A DNA stretch of 64,000 nt, taken from assembly GCF_018502385.1 (NCBI RefSeq), contig NZ_CP075523.1, forward strand, positions 62,001-126,000, given 5' to 3'. Under the pieces are notes generated by a model that was not told the DNA's origin, searched no databases, and saw nothing but the letters and a program-made list of their open reading frames with translations. Each line of letters begins with the position of its first letter. Within the stretch, counting starts at the first letter, position 1. The translations under genes and the position numbers were made by a program. This stretch comes from Synechococcus sp. LA31. GTDB taxonomy: Bacteria > Cyanobacteriota > Cyanobacteriia > PCC-6307 > Cyanobiaceae. Below, in pieces: positions 26,471 through 35,622 of this stretch.

Positions 26471-26777
26471 TGATCCAGGCCTCGATCGGCTGCCGGCCGA
26501 TCACGTGCTCCCGCAGGATTCGCTCGATCCGCTCGGGCGTAACCCCGCCGTAGACGATCCCCTCTGGCCAGATCAGCAGCACCGGCCCCTCGACGCAGAT
26601 CCGCAGGCAATCAGCCTTGGTGCGCAGCACGATCCCCTCTGGGCGGGCAGGATCCTCCAGCCCCCATTCGCGCACCAGGCGTTTGAGGGTGTCCCAGCTG
26701 GCAGGTCCCACGGCCGGATCTGGGCAACAGAGCGCCTTAGCCGGCGTCGCACAGAGCAGCAGGTGGTGCGAAATCAC
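26415..26777 (-). CDS. Thioredoxin-like [2Fe-2S] ferredoxin
   Basis: A 120-residue protein with [13 protein letters not shown] near the N-terminus and [12 protein letters not shown] later, the spacing seen in (2Fe-2S) ferredoxin-domain proteins of the thioredoxin-like type. The following [19 protein letters not shown] is the usual continuation. It probably carries electrons in the cytoplasm; the partner is unknown. It starts four bases inside the dxr stop (ATGA), so it is translated with dxr. Confidence 0.82.
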   Translation of the reverse strand: MISHHLLLCATPAKALCCPDPAVGPASWDTLKRLVREWGLEDPARPEGIVLRTKADCLRICVEGPVLLIWPEGIVYGGVTPERIERILREHVIGRQPIEAWIIKRMPFADPAAAGQTSGL

Positions 26778-28036
26778 GCCGGCAGCGCCGCCGAGGCCTG
26801 GGAATGAACCGTGGCGTTGAGCCGGGCTGCAGCTTCACGCACCGCCTCACGGCTCCAGGCGTCCACGGCCAGCACGTCGTCGAGAGAGGGGTTGGTTGTG
26901 AGGTCGGCCTTGTGGCGATCACACACCACGTCGATCAAACGCGGGATATCGAGGAAGTGGATCTGCTCCTCGAGGAAGAGCGCCACCGCTTGCTCGTTGG
27001 CGGCGTTCATCACCGCCGGCATCGTGCCGCCGGCGCGGCCGGCCGCGTAGGCCAGCTCCATGCAGGGGTATTTGGCCGGGTCGGGCTTGCGGAAGGTGAG
27101 TTGGCCCACCTCCGTGAGATCCAGTCGGCGCCAGGGGGTCTCCAGGCGCTCGGGCCAGCTGAGGCAGTAGAGGATCGGCAGCTTCATGTCGGGCCAGCCC
27201 AGCTGCCCCAGCACCGAGGAATCGGCCAGCTCCACCATTGAGTGGATGATCGATTGCGGGTGAATCACGATCTCGATGTGGTCGTAATCCAGGCCGAAGA
27301 GGTAGTGGGCTTCGATCACCTCCAGGCCCTTGTTCATCAAGGAGGCGCTATCGACCGTGATCTTGCGCCCCATGCTCCAGTTGGGGTGGCTGGTGGCATC
27401 AGCCACGGTGGCCTTGTGCAGATCGGCGGCATCCCAGTCGCGGAAGGCGCCGCCGCTGGCGGTGAGCTGAATGCGGCGCAGGCCAGGGTTGGGCACACCG
27501 GTGCTGAGGCGGGCGGTGTCAGCCCAGGGAGTGCCCTGCAGGCACTGGAAGATGGCGGAGTGCTCCGAATCAGCCGGCAGCAGGCGCGAGCCGCTCTTGG
27601 CCAGCTCCGGCAGCACCACTGGCCCTGCGGCGATCAGGGTTTCCTTGTTGGCCAGGGCGAGATCCTTACCGGCCCGGATCGCCGCCAGGGTGGGCAGCAG
27701 CCCGGCGCAGCCCACGATGCCGGTCACCACCAAATCAGCCGTGGGCCAGGCCGCGGCGGTGCAGAGGCCATCGGAGCCGCCCACCAGCTCAGGCAGCCTG
27801 GCCGGACGGGCGCCGGGTTCAAGCGCGTCCAGCCGCTGGCGCAATTCGGCCACGCGTTCGGCATTGGCCAGCGCCACCACTTCGGGAGCGTGACGTTGGA
27901 TCTGGCTGATCAGCAGGTCGAGGTTGTTGCCGGCCGTGAGGGCCACCACCCGGAATCGATCGGGGAAGTCCTCCACGATCTCAAGGGTTTGCGTTCCGAT
28001 CGAGCCCGTGGAGCCGAGCACAGAGAGGGCTTTCAC
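26774..28036 (-). CDS. dxr: 1-deoxy-D-xylulose 5-phosphate reductoisomerase
   Basis: A 420-residue enzyme of the MEP isoprenoid pathway, supplying precursors for carotenoids and the chlorophyll phytyl tail. The NADPH motif [12 protein letters not shown] is at the N-terminus. Catalytic and metal-binding motifs include [18 protein letters not shown] and T-A-S-G-G-A-F-R, with [25 protein letters not shown] typical of Dxr. It overlaps the upstream PIN-domain gene and the downstream ferredoxin gene by four bases each, an unusually tight operon. Confidence 0.98.
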   Translation of the reverse strand: MKALSVLGSTGSIGTQTLEIVEDFPDRFRVVALTAGNNLDLLISQIQRHAPEVVALANAERVAELRQRLDALEPGARPARLPELVGGSDGLCTAAAWPTADLVVTGIVGCAGLLPTLAAIRAGKDLALANKETLIAAGPVVLPELAKSGSRLLPADSEHSAIFQCLQGTPWADTARLSTGVPNPGLRRIQLTASGGAFRDWDAADLHKATVADATSHPNWSMGRKITVDSASLMNKGLEVIEAHYLFGLDYDHIEIVIHPQSIIHSMVELADSSVLGQLGWPDMKLPILYCLSWPERLETPWRRLDLTEVGQLTFRKPDPAKYPCMELAYAAGRAGGTMPAVMNAANEQAVALFLEEQIHFLDIPRLIDVVCDRHKADLTTNPSLDDVLAVDAWSREAVREAAARLNATVHSQASAALPA

Positions 28037-28500
28037 GGCGGGATCGGCGAACGGCGCGGCCAGTCTCCCACTGTTGCGGGTTGCTTCGCCCCGATGCTGA
28101 GGCTGGTTAGCCCGGCAACCCTGGCTGCTTCCAGCAGTCTGGGGCTATGGCTGATCAGGCAGGGGCAGCGCCAGATGCGAGCGGCCTCCAGCTCCAGTGC
28201 ATCCAGGATTGACAGCCACGGGTGCGTTGGCTGGTGCCGAAGTGGCCCCAGCGGCAGAGATCGGATGGCGACGCCGGTGTGAAACGCCATCAGGACCGCC
28301 GGCAGGCTGAGGCCCTGCGGTTCTCCCTTGCGCTGGTTCGTTTCGAGGATCTGAAGGGCACGCATCAGCGCCATCTCGCTGCTCACCCAGGCGTCGTTGC
28401 TCTGCACAAACCAACGCCGCACTGCATCGCTGGTGGGGCCACTGCCCACAAGCGCGACCAGGATTGTGCTGTCTACGTAGCAGAGGGATGGGCGGCTCAT
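28033..28500 (-). CDS. PIN-domain toxin (VapC-like)
   Basis: A 155-residue protein starting [17 protein letters not shown], where the aspartate after Y-V is the first acidic PIN residue. A conserved S-E-M-A-L-M-R-A-L segment follows, and the fold ends with the S-I-L-D-A-L-E-L region. It is probably a Mg-dependent ribonuclease toxin. ATG 28500 overlaps the stop of the upstream AbrB-type gene by one base (TGATG), the usual antitoxin-then-toxin order. Its stop overlaps the start of dxr, tying an essential gene to a toxin-antitoxin module. Confidence 0.8.
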   Translation of the reverse strand: MSRPSLCYVDSTILVALVGSGPTSDAVRRWFVQSNDAWVSSEMALMRALQILETNQRKGEPQGLSLPAVLMAFHTGVAIRSLPLGPLRHQPTHPWLSILDALELEAARIWRCPCLISHSPRLLEAARVAGLTSLSIGAKQPATVGDWPRRSPIPP

Positions 28501-28889
28501 CACTGATCTGCCGCCGTCTGCAGGGCCTCACACAGGGCTAGGCGGCTGCGGCGCGGTGTTGGGGTGAGCAGCAACTGGCCACTCGGGAGTAGCTGAAGCT
28601 CCAGGTCATCGCCCAGTTGCAGGCGCAGCAGGTTGCTCAGTGCCTGCGGAAGCCGCACCGCCAGCACGTTGCCCCAGCGTCCGATCCGAAGCCGGCGCGG
28701 CTGAACGGGGGTGGAGTGAGCGTTGATGCCGTGCTGTTGGGAGTGGGCTTGGCTGGCGGGATGGGGTGGTGGCGCGTGTCCAAGACGGGATATCCATGGA
28801 TATCCCGTCTTGGACGGTTCACCAGACCCACCATCGCCCCCCTGTTGAGGGCTGGCTGATCTCCCCAGTTGCAGGCGCGATCGGGTCAT
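28500..28889 (-). CDS. AbrB/SpoVT-type antitoxin with inserted palindrome
   Basis: A 129-residue frame whose last 65 residues are a swapped-hairpin AbrB domain: R-L-R-I-G-R-W-G-N-V-L-A-V-R-L-P then [21 protein letters not shown] 28889 starts M-T-R-S-R-L-Q-L-G-R, which echoes the R-L-R-I-G-R of the domain. Between these two copies lies about 55 residues of low-similarity, H/P/S-rich sequence containing the dispersed palindrome (28778-28815). No other in-frame start exists downstream of the palindrome. Either the insert is translated as a long N-terminal extension, or the protein is truncated and uses a cryptic start. Confidence 0.7.
   Translation of the reverse strand: MTRSRLQLGRSASPQQGGDGGSGEPSKTGYPWISRLGHAPPPHPASQAHSQQHGINAHSTPVQPRRLRIGRWGNVLAVRLPQALSNLLRLQLGDDLELQLLPSGQLLLTPTPRRSRLALCEALQTAADQ
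28778..28815. repeat. Dispersed palindrome, copy B
   Basis: A perfect 18 + 2 + 18 palindrome with left arm GTCCAAGACGGGATATCC around AT. It lies inside the AbrB-type antitoxin frame, upstream of the folded domain. Confidence 0.9.
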
Positions 28890-28980
28890 GGGCGTCTTGA
28901 GGCTGAACTGCCCAGAGCGTTCCCCGATTTGCAGCTCATGCCCCGCAGCCGGGAAACTGGGCACACCTTTCCAGCGGCCC

Positions 28981-30342
28981 ATGCAGGATCAGATCGGTGC
29001 GGAGCGGGGACAGCCGCCCGAGCAGTGGGGCTCCTCGCTCGGCTTTGTGTTGGCAGCGGCCGGTAGCGCCGTAGGGCTGGGCAATCTCTGGGGCTTTGCC
29101 TATCGGGCCTCGCAGGGGGGCGGAGCAGCGTTCGTGCTGCTCTACGTGTTGATCGTGGTGGTGGTCTGCCTGCCGGTGCTGGTGGCAGAGATGGTGCTAG
29201 GCCGAAGCTCCGGCCATGCACCGCTGGTGGCGCCGATGACCGCTGGTGGGCGCCGTTGGGCGCCGCTCGGCTGGCTCTACATCGCCGCCTCGGTGGGGAT
29301 TCTGAGCTACTACGCCGTGCTGATGGGCTGGACCGGCCGCAGTCTCCTGCACGCCATCAACGCACCGCTGCCTGCCGATATCGCCGCCGCAGAAGACTTC
29401 TTTGCAGCCATCAGCAGTGGAGGTGATGCCGTGCTTGGCCTCCTGCTCAGCCTGGCGATCACCGGGTTGGTCGTGGCGGCCGGAATCCGCTCGGGCATCG
29501 AGCGACTGTCGCGCTGGGGGATCCCGCTCCTGTTTGTGATGCTGCTGGCCCTGCTGGTGTGGGCGGCCTTCCTACCCGGTGCCAACAGCGGCTACGCCGA
29601 GTTCCTCCTGCGCTGGGACATCAGCAAGCTCACCGACCCCACCACGATTCGCAACGCGTTCACGCAGGCCTTCTTCTCAATCGGGGCCGGGATTGGCTGC
29701 ATCCTGGCCTATGCGTCCTACCTGGATCGGCGCAGCGGCATTCCCGGTGAGGCGGTGGCCGTCGTGGGGATGGATACAGCCGTGGGCCTGATGGCTGGTT
29801 GCATCACGTTTCCGATCGTGGCGAGCTTTGCCCTGGGGGATGTGGTGAGCAGCAGCACCGTGGGCACGTTGTTCATCGCGCTGCCTACCGGTCTTGGATC
29901 GCTTGGGCTGGCGGGCCGGGTGGTGGCTGCTTGTTTCTTTGGCCTGGCCTATGTGGCAGCGATTACCTCCTCGGTGTCGTTGCTGGAGGTGCCGGTGAGC
30001 TCCGTGATGGATCGCCTGGGCTGGAGCCGCCGCCGGGCGGTGTGGCTGATGGTGTTCGTGATTGCTGTGATCGGCCTCCCCTCGGCGCTGGATGTGGGGG
30101 TGCTGGAGCGGATGGATGCGGTGTTCGGCGGGGTGTTCCTGATCACTGGTGGACTGCTGATGGCCCTGCTGATGGGTTGGCAAGCCCCGGCACGCTTCAG
30201 CGCGGATCTGCGTGCCTCGGGAACCTCTCCGCGCTTGCTGGCGTTGATGCTCTGGAGCTTGCGTTGGGTATCAGTGCCGGTGATCAGCCTGGGCCTTCTG
30301 GTGTCGGTTGTGGATCTTGCGAAGAGCTGGTCGGGCGGCTGA
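28981..30342 (+). CDS. Sodium-dependent transporter, NSS/SNF family
   Basis: A 453-residue membrane protein of the LeuT-like neurotransmitter:sodium symporter family. The first helix has the signature A-A-A-G-S-A-V-G-L-G-N-L-W-G-F, matching the unwound TM1 that binds Na+ and substrate. About 11 hydrophobic helices follow, with F-S-I-G-A-G-I-G and I-T-S-S-V-S-L-L-E in the TM6-8 region. It probably imports an amino acid or related compound with Na+. I chose ATG 28981; the upstream frame (28888) overlaps the divergent antitoxin start and lacks membrane character. Confidence 0.93.
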   Translation: MQDQIGAERGQPPEQWGSSLGFVLAAAGSAVGLGNLWGFAYRASQGGGAAFVLLYVLIVVVVCLPVLVAEMVLGRSSGHAPLVAPMTAGGRRWAPLGWLYIAASVGILSYYAVLMGWTGRSLLHAINAPLPADIAAAEDFFAAISSGGDAVLGLLLSLAITGLVVAAGIRSGIERLSRWGIPLLFVMLLALLVWAAFLPGANSGYAEFLLRWDISKLTDPTTIRNAFTQAFFSIGAGIGCILAYASYLDRRSGIPGEAVAVVGMDTAVGLMAGCITFPIVASFALGDVVSSSTVGTLFIALPTGLGSLGLAGRVVAACFFGLAYVAAITSSVSLLEVPVSSVMDRLGWSRRRAVWLMVFVIAVIGLPSALDVGVLERMDAVFGGVFLITGGLLMALLMGWQAPARFSADLRASGTSPRLLALMLWSLRWVSVPVISLGLLVSVVDLAKSWSGG

Positions 30343-30399
30343 GGCAGCAGATGGTGTGGCGGAGAGCGCTTAACTGGCCGCAGCAGGTGGGCCTTTTCC

Positions 30400-30615
30400 A
30401 TGGCGCTCGGACCGCAGTGGTTGCAGCGTTTCAATTTCATCGAACGCGCCAAACTCGAGCGCGAGCTCTGGGAGGCCTTCGAGCGAGGTGAGCCGATCGA
30501 GCAGCTGGTGGAGCAGTGCCAACCCGGCTTTCGCAAGGAGGTGTGGAGCACCACTGCCGTGCGCATTCGCAAGATCGAAGCGATGATGCGCGATCAGCAA
30601 CGTCCCTCTGATTGA
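30400..30615 (+). CDS. Small hypothetical protein
   Basis: A 71-residue soluble, charged protein starting at ATG 30400, rich in helical repeats (E-R-A-K-L-E-R-E-L-W-E-A-F-E-R-G-E). It is 57 bases after the transporter stop and may share its transcript. No motif or family is recognised. Confidence 0.5.
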   Translation: MALGPQWLQRFNFIERAKLERELWEAFERGEPIEQLVEQCQPGFRKEVWSTTAVRIRKIEAMMRDQQRPSD

Positions 30616-30650
30616 GGGATCCTTGCGACATCAGCCCTGATGCCCCGCTC

Positions 30651-31400
30651 TCAGTCGACGGCAGTGGCTTTCCGCACGGCTGTGGGCTCCATGCTGCGGT
30701 CCCGCCCCGGGGCCCAGTGGCGTAGCTGAAGTCGTGTGGCAGGAGCGAGGCTGAGGTTGGTGCGCCAGCCGCTGATCCAGTTGATCACCACGTCGGTTCC
30801 CTCCATGTGCCACACGCCCCCGGCCTGAGCATCGATGTCGTTGAAGGCCAGTCCGTTGGAGAGGAGCGCAGCGGTGTAGGGCTTCAGATCGCTTTGGGCT
30901 GGAGGGAAGAGATAGATGCCCACAGCTTCGGCAGCTGCTCCACCCAGCTTCACCGCCGTGCCGAAGTTGGCGGGAATCTCGCTGCGTACCTGGCCTGGGC
31001 GCCAGGCTGCATGACTGAGCCCGCTCGGCCCTACGTAGATCCAGTCGCTCCAGCCATCGGAATAGTCGACCCGGATGCCATTGCCCCAGGCCGACCAGCG
31101 GCCCAGTTCGCGGAACTGGGAATTGCGTAGTCGGGCTGATCCAGCGTTGGGTACACCCGCTGTGCCCACGGTGCTCACCGCCTTGCCATCGGGCTGGATC
31201 CGCACGTTGAACAGGTTGTTGTTGTTGTCGGTGAGTGCCCAGACACCGATGAAGGCGCGGCTGGCTTCATCGGGTGAGGCGCGCAGTGCGGTGCTCGTTG
31301 CGCCCTCTCGCGGCTGCGCTGATACCGGCGCCACCACGAGGCCCGGAGCTGTGATGTGGAGAGCAGCCCCCAGGCTGAGCAGGGCTAACGACCGGCGCAT
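30651..31400 (-). CDS. Secreted hypothetical protein
   Basis: A 249-residue protein with a signal peptide (R-R-S-L-A-L-L-S-L-G and cleavage near S-A-Q-P, residue 28). The mature part contains F-I-G-V-W-A-L-T-D-N-N-N-N-L-F-N-V-R and W-S-D-W-I-Y-V-G-P-S-G-L-S, a beta-rich composition. No enzyme motif is visible. The frame runs on to 31523 upstream, but the signal peptide fixes ATG 31400. It is likely periplasmic or extracellular. Confidence 0.6.
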   Translation of the reverse strand: MRRSLALLSLGAALHITAPGLVVAPVSAQPREGATSTALRASPDEASRAFIGVWALTDNNNNLFNVRIQPDGKAVSTVGTAGVPNAGSARLRNSQFRELGRWSAWGNGIRVDYSDGWSDWIYVGPSGLSHAAWRPGQVRSEIPANFGTAVKLGGAAAEAVGIYLFPPAQSDLKPYTAALLSNGLAFNDIDAQAGGVWHMEGTDVVINWISGWRTNLSLAPATRLQLRHWAPGRDRSMEPTAVRKATAVD

Positions 31401-31440
31401 TGGCGGATCAGGGCAGTGGTGATCCCATATTGGGAAGGAT

Positions 31441-32913
31441 TTAGGCGCGAAGCCACTCGGTGACGCCGCCAGGTTGATCGATGAGCTCGATGCCCTGGGC
31501 CTTGAGGGCCGCGCGGATGGCATCGGCGGCGGCGAAATCGCGGGCGGATTTAGCGGCTTTGCGCGCTTGGATCAGCTCCTCGATCTCCGCATCGCTGAGG
31601 CCAGCGGCGTTGGTTTCACCGCCCGCTTGCTGGCTCGCTTGAAGCTGCTCGTGCTGCAAACCGAGCACTCCCGCAAGCTCCTGAAGAAGGCCGGCCTGGG
31701 CCACGAGGTTGGGGGCAGACGCTTCGCTGCGGGCGCTGCTGTCACCACGATCGAGGCGGTTGGCCAGAGCCCGCAGCGGTTTGGCCAGCTCAAACAGCAC
31801 CGCCAGGCCAGCGGACGTGTTGAGGTCGTCGTTCATCGCAGCGGCGAAGCGCTGGCGGGCTGCGGCCAGCGATGGAGGGAGATCTGAAGAGGTAAGGGCA
31901 ACCTTGCTGCCGGTGCTGTCCGCCAGGCCCAGGGCGGCGTTGAGGCCCTTCCAGCCGGTGGCAGCTGCTTCGAGGGCTTCGGCGGTGAAGTCGAGCGGTT
32001 TGCGGTAGTGGGCCTGCAGGGTGAACAGGCGAAGCGTCATCGGCGAGACACCTGAATCCAGTAGGGCGCGAATGGTGGTGAAGTTGCCGAGCGATTTGCT
32101 CATCTTCTGGCCGCCCACATTCACCATGCCGTTGTGCAGCCAGTAGCGCGCCAGCTCCTTGCCGGTGGCCGCTTCAGATTGGGCGATCTCGTTTTCGTGG
32201 TGGGGAAACACCAGATCGGCGCCGCCGAGGTGGATGTCGATCGTGTCGCCGAGCTCCTCGCGCACCATGGCCGAGCACTCGATGTGCCAGCCCGGCCGGC
32301 CGGCGCCCCAGGGGGAGGGGAAGCTCGGTTCGCCTGGTTTGGTGCCCTTCCAGAGGGCGAAATCAAACGGGTGCTGCTTGCGTGCTTCCTCCTCGGAAGC
32401 CACGCGGCCGGCGGCGTTGTCTTGCTGCTGCTCGAGGTCGCGGCCGCTGAGCTTGCCGTAGCCGGCGTGTTTCATCACGGCGAAATACACATCGCCATCG
32501 GCGGAATAGGCGGCGCCTTTGGCCTCCAGTTCGCCGATCAGGCTGCGGATTGCATCAAGGCTGCGGGTGGCCCGCGGCATGCGATCGGGGGGGAGGATGT
32601 TGAGGCGGGCCATGTCGGCCACGAAGGCCTCGATATTGCGCTCGCTCACGGCCTCCATCGAGCTGCCTTCTTCGGCGGCGCGGTTGAGAATCTTGTCGTC
32701 AATGTCGGTGTAGTTCTGCACGAACGTCACCGCGTAGCCACTCCAGATCAGGTAGCGGCGCAGCACATCCCAGGCGATGTAACTGCGGGCGTGCCCGAGG
32801 TGGCAGAGGTCATACACCGTGACCCCGCAGCAATAGATGCTCACCTTGCCGGGCTCGAGCGGCCGGAACTCCTCAACGCGGCGGGTGAGGGTGTTGGTGA
32901 GCTTCAGGGTCAC
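31441..32913 (-). CDS. cysS: Cysteinyl-tRNA synthetase
   Basis: A 490-residue class I synthetase. The zinc-binding and catalytic N-terminus shows [17 protein letters not shown], containing the H-I-G-H-type signature as H-L-G-H. The KMSKS loop is K-M-S-K-S. The anticodon-binding C-terminal domain follows. It charges tRNA-Cys. It is single-copy housekeeping and not obviously in an operon; a gap of 289 bases separates it from the divergent AraC-type regulator. The length is normal for bacteria. Confidence 0.97.
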   Translation of the reverse strand: MTLKLTNTLTRRVEEFRPLEPGKVSIYCCGVTVYDLCHLGHARSYIAWDVLRRYLIWSGYAVTFVQNYTDIDDKILNRAAEEGSSMEAVSERNIEAFVADMARLNILPPDRMPRATRSLDAIRSLIGELEAKGAAYSADGDVYFAVMKHAGYGKLSGRDLEQQQDNAAGRVASEEEARKQHPFDFALWKGTKPGEPSFPSPWGAGRPGWHIECSAMVREELGDTIDIHLGGADLVFPHHENEIAQSEAATGKELARYWLHNGMVNVGGQKMSKSLGNFTTIRALLDSGVSPMTLRLFTLQAHYRKPLDFTAEALEAAATGWKGLNAALGLADSTGSKVALTSSDLPPSLAAARQRFAAAMNDDLNTSAGLAVLFELAKPLRALANRLDRGDSSARSEASAPNLVAQAGLLQELAGVLGLQHEQLQASQQAGGETNAAGLSDAEIEELIQARKAAKSARDFAAADAIRAALKAQGIELIDQPGGVTEWLRA

Positions 32914-33202
32914 AGGTGATGGTCGAGCTGAGGTCCGGGTCGCATGGATCGTGGCACACGTGCTGGCGCTGATCCGCCGGTCAGATCAGGTCAACCTGAT
33001 GAAGTGAGGCCTTGGTTGCCACCGTTTCTTGGGTTGTATCAGTCGCTTTTGCATCCGCCTCAGGCACTGCCCTGCTGGCCGCGGCAGGAAATGATCCAGA
33101 CCTGATGACGCCCTGAGATGAAGGAGACTGCGGCAAGACGATCTGCGCGCGCGTCGGATCCGGCCTATTGCTTGTGCAGATCTGCTAGCCACTAAGTGGC
33201 TG

Positions 33203-34273
33203 TTGTATGTGATCACTAGATACGACCAGTTGTCCTGGTCCAAGGTGATCTCAACAGCGCATCTGGGCTGGCAGGTGGAGCCTGAGATGGCCGGCTGGCT
33301 ATCAAGGCTCCAACTGAATCGAGGCTCAGCCTTTGGTGGGTCGAGGATCCGCGATGTGCGATTGGCTGCCTATCGGGGTGCACAGCTTGTGGTCTTGAAG
33401 GTGTCGGCGGCTGGGATCTCCGATCTGCGCTTTCGTCATCATCCCGGCATGGTGAGCATCGCGATTCCCACCTGCGGCCGTTTTCAGGGTGTAGCTGCAG
33501 GTCGTGCTTTTTCGGCGGTGCTCAATCAAGTGAGCTGTGTGCTGCTGCCCGACGACCCTCTCGCTTTGACGGTGGCATCCGATGTGCTGTCGGCTCTGGT
33601 GATGCAGCTGCCGCTGCAGAGCCTCCTGGATGCATGTCGCCGCCAGGGCTTAGTGCAGCCAGATCTGCGCTTGTTGCTGGACGCCCTCACGGGACAGGAA
33701 GCGCTGTTAATGGCCTGCTGTGAGCGGTTGCTGGAGCTGGCCCTGCAGCCCGAGGGTGACGCGCGCTCCACATTGGCGCTGCCACTTGAGGCATCCGTGC
33801 TTGGTGCGATGGCGAGTGTGCTGGTGGGGCGCGATCAGTTGCCGCATGGTTGTGTGCAGGATCCGCATGCTCTGCATGTGGAGCACGCTATGGCTTACAT
33901 GGAAAGCCATCTGGCCGAGATGATCGCTTTGCGGGATCTGTGTCAGGCCTGCTACATCTCGGCGCGCACACTTCAGGTGTCGTTTCAGAGGGTGCGTGGC
34001 TGCACGCCTTTGCAGGCCCTGCAGGAGATCCGTCTGCTCAGTCTGCGCAAGCATCTGTTGAACCGGGTGGATTTAAGAGAAGCCTGCGCGTTGGTGGGTT
34101 TGCCGCCTACAGGTCGGATGGCTGCCAATTACAAGCGACTGTTCGGTGAACTGCCGAGTCGGACCCGTCAGCGCGCAGGCTGGGTGATCAGTCCGGTAGA
34201 CGGTTTGAGAGCTCCTGCAGCAGACTGCGATGGGCAATGCTCAGATAATCAACATCGCGCCGAAGCCTGGTGA
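33203..34273 (+). CDS. AraC-family transcriptional regulator
   Basis: A 356-residue protein. The C-terminal AraC domain has two helix-turn-helix segments: M-I-A-L-R-D-L-C-Q-A-C-Y-I-S-A-R-T-L-Q-V-S-F with G-C-T-P-L-Q-A-L, and D-L-R-E-A-C-A-L-V-G-L. The N-terminal 200 residues fit a sensor domain of the AraC-binding-like type. The start at TTG 33203 is weak; GTG 33209 or a later start is possible. It stands at the edge of the type I secretion cluster and is the best candidate for its control. Its last 86 bases overlap the converging DUF6447-like gene. Confidence 0.8.
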   Translation: MYVITRYDQLSWSKVISTAHLGWQVEPEMAGWLSRLQLNRGSAFGGSRIRDVRLAAYRGAQLVVLKVSAAGISDLRFRHHPGMVSIAIPTCGRFQGVAAGRAFSAVLNQVSCVLLPDDPLALTVASDVLSALVMQLPLQSLLDACRRQGLVQPDLRLLLDALTGQEALLMACCERLLELALQPEGDARSTLALPLEASVLGAMASVLVGRDQLPHGCVQDPHALHVEHAMAYMESHLAEMIALRDLCQACYISARTLQVSFQRVRGCTPLQALQEIRLLSLRKHLLNRVDLREACALVGLPPTGRMAANYKRLFGELPSRTRQRAGWVISPVDGLRAPAADCDGQCSDNQHRAEAW

Positions 34274-34415
34274 TCTGTGCTTCACAGTCGTAGGCAGCTC
34301 TGACCAGTTTCTGGGCTTCATCGCTGAGATCAGCAATCGGATAGCTGCGATCACCGATGGTGAGCGTCGCAGCTTTGTTGCCGTTCTCTGTACGAGTGAT
34401 GGTGGGTTGTTCCAT
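34188..34415 (-). CDS. Small DUF6447-like protein
   Basis: A 75-residue protein from ATG 34415, containing T-L-T-I-G-D-R-S-Y-P-I-A-D-L-S-D-E-A-Q-K-L and a helical A-Q-I-T-R-L-R-R-D-V-D-Y-L tail, the layout seen in small cyanobacterial DUF6447 proteins. It lies downstream of the secretion adaptor on the same strand and may be co-transcribed. Function is unknown. It overlaps the 3' end of the AraC-type gene by 86 bases. The frame extends upstream to 34562 within the adaptor gene. Confidence 0.6.
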   Translation of the reverse strand: MEQPTITRTENGNKAATLTIGDRSYPIADLSDEAQKLVRAAYDCEAQITRLRRDVDYLSIAHRSLLQELSNRLPD

Positions 34416-34503
34416 AACGTTGAAATGAAGAGGGGGATGGTCTGATCTTGCTGAGCGTGATGAGCCGGTCTGCTCTTTCAGGGTGAACGTGAGCGTGTAC
34501 ACA

Positions 34504-35622
34504 TCAGCGCCGCTCTGCCATCGGCTTGAAGATGTCCTCAAGAAAATCAAAAACCACGGCAATCACTGGCTTTTCATGCAGCACAACTCGGGCGGTAACG
34601 CCCATACCAGATCTCAGAGACTCCGCCGGGTAATGCTCGGGAATACCGCTTTTGTTAATGCGGATGCGGGCGATGTAGGCCTGTGCCTGCCCCTTGCTGT
34701 CCAACGCAGATGTGGTGGGAGATAGCGATTCCACGACACCTCGAAGGGTGCCGTGCTCATTGGCCGGGAAGGCATCCACGGTGATCTCCGCTTTTTTGCC
34801 CTGGCGGATGGGTGCCGCCAATTTTGATGACACCTGCACCGAGGCAATCAGGCCATCACTGGGCACCACTTTCGCGAGTACTTCACCTTGGTCTACCCGT
34901 TGACCGGTCACCTGAATCGCCAGTTGCTGCAGCGATCCTCCAATGGGTGATACCACATCAAATTGTGCAGAGCGCTCGCGCAATTCGCGGAGTTGCATGC
35001 TCAGATCGTTAATCTCGATCCTGCGCTGCAGATCCAACTTGGCTTTCTCTTCCAGCAGGGCCTCACGCTCGGCTTTGCTCTGAAAAAGCTCGTTTTCCTT
35101 ATCGAGTAATTGCACCTCCTGAGCGGAACCTTGCTGCACCAGGTTGCGCAGCCTGGCCACCAGGCCGGTGTTCAGCTGGATACGTGCCTTGGCCTGACTG
35201 AGGCGGATGGCAAAGGCGAGGTCATCGCGTTGGCCCTTTTGCTTGAGGAGTTCAAGCTTGAGGGGAATGCTCTCCAGTCGTGGCTGAAGATCAGCACGGC
35301 TGAGGGTGAATAGAACCTGGCCCCGTTTCACCATTTGGTGTTGCACGGCATTCACCCGCTCCACAACGGCTGCATCGGGACTTTTGATGCTGGCCTCCGC
35401 ACGGATCGTCTCGAGCTGTCCAGGCAGATTGCTGGTTTCTTCAATGCGGCTGAGGCATGACCAGCTGAGCAAAGCCAGAGAACCCAGGCCCAGGGACCAG
35501 ATCAGAGTGCGGCTCCAGCGCGGGGGAGGTGTGAGCAACATCTGGTGACTTGCTGTTGCCTCGTTGGCTTGCTGAAGCTTGTCTTTGGTCAGCTGTCTTA
35601 AATCGGATAAGAGTGATTTCAT
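34504..35622 (-). CDS. Type I secretion periplasmic adaptor (HlyD family)
   Basis: A 372-residue membrane fusion protein. A short cytosolic N-terminus precedes one transmembrane helix (about residues 40-57). A lipoyl/barrel-sandwich domain follows (I-K-S-P-D-A-A-V-V-E-R-V), then a coiled-coil hairpin of about 100 residues (A-K-A-R-I-Q-L through L-R-E-L-R-E-R) and a return lipoyl segment V-V-S-P-I-G-G-S-L-Q. It joins the ABC exporter to an outer-membrane TolC-like channel, which is not in the window. It starts immediately after the ABC exporter stop, so the two are one operon. Confidence 0.9.
   Translation of the reverse strand: MKSLLSDLRQLTKDKLQQANEATASHQMLLTPPPRWSRTLIWSLGLGSLALLSWSCLSRIEETSNLPGQLETIRAEASIKSPDAAVVERVNAVQHQMVKRGQVLFTLSRADLQPRLESIPLKLELLKQKGQRDDLAFAIRLSQAKARIQLNTGLVARLRNLVQQGSAQEVQLLDKENELFQSKAEREALLEEKAKLDLQRRIEINDLSMQLRELRERSAQFDVVSPIGGSLQQLAIQVTGQRVDQGEVLAKVVPSDGLIASVQVSSKLAAPIRQGKKAEITVDAFPANEHGTLRGVVESLSPTTSALDSKGQAQAYIARIRINKSGIPEHYPAESLRSGMGVTARVVLHEKPVIAVVFDFLEDIFKPMAERR

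Noticed and set aside
27242-28282. 346-codon plus-strand frame
   Set aside because: Antisense to dxr and the PIN gene; histidine/glycine-rich shadow frame.
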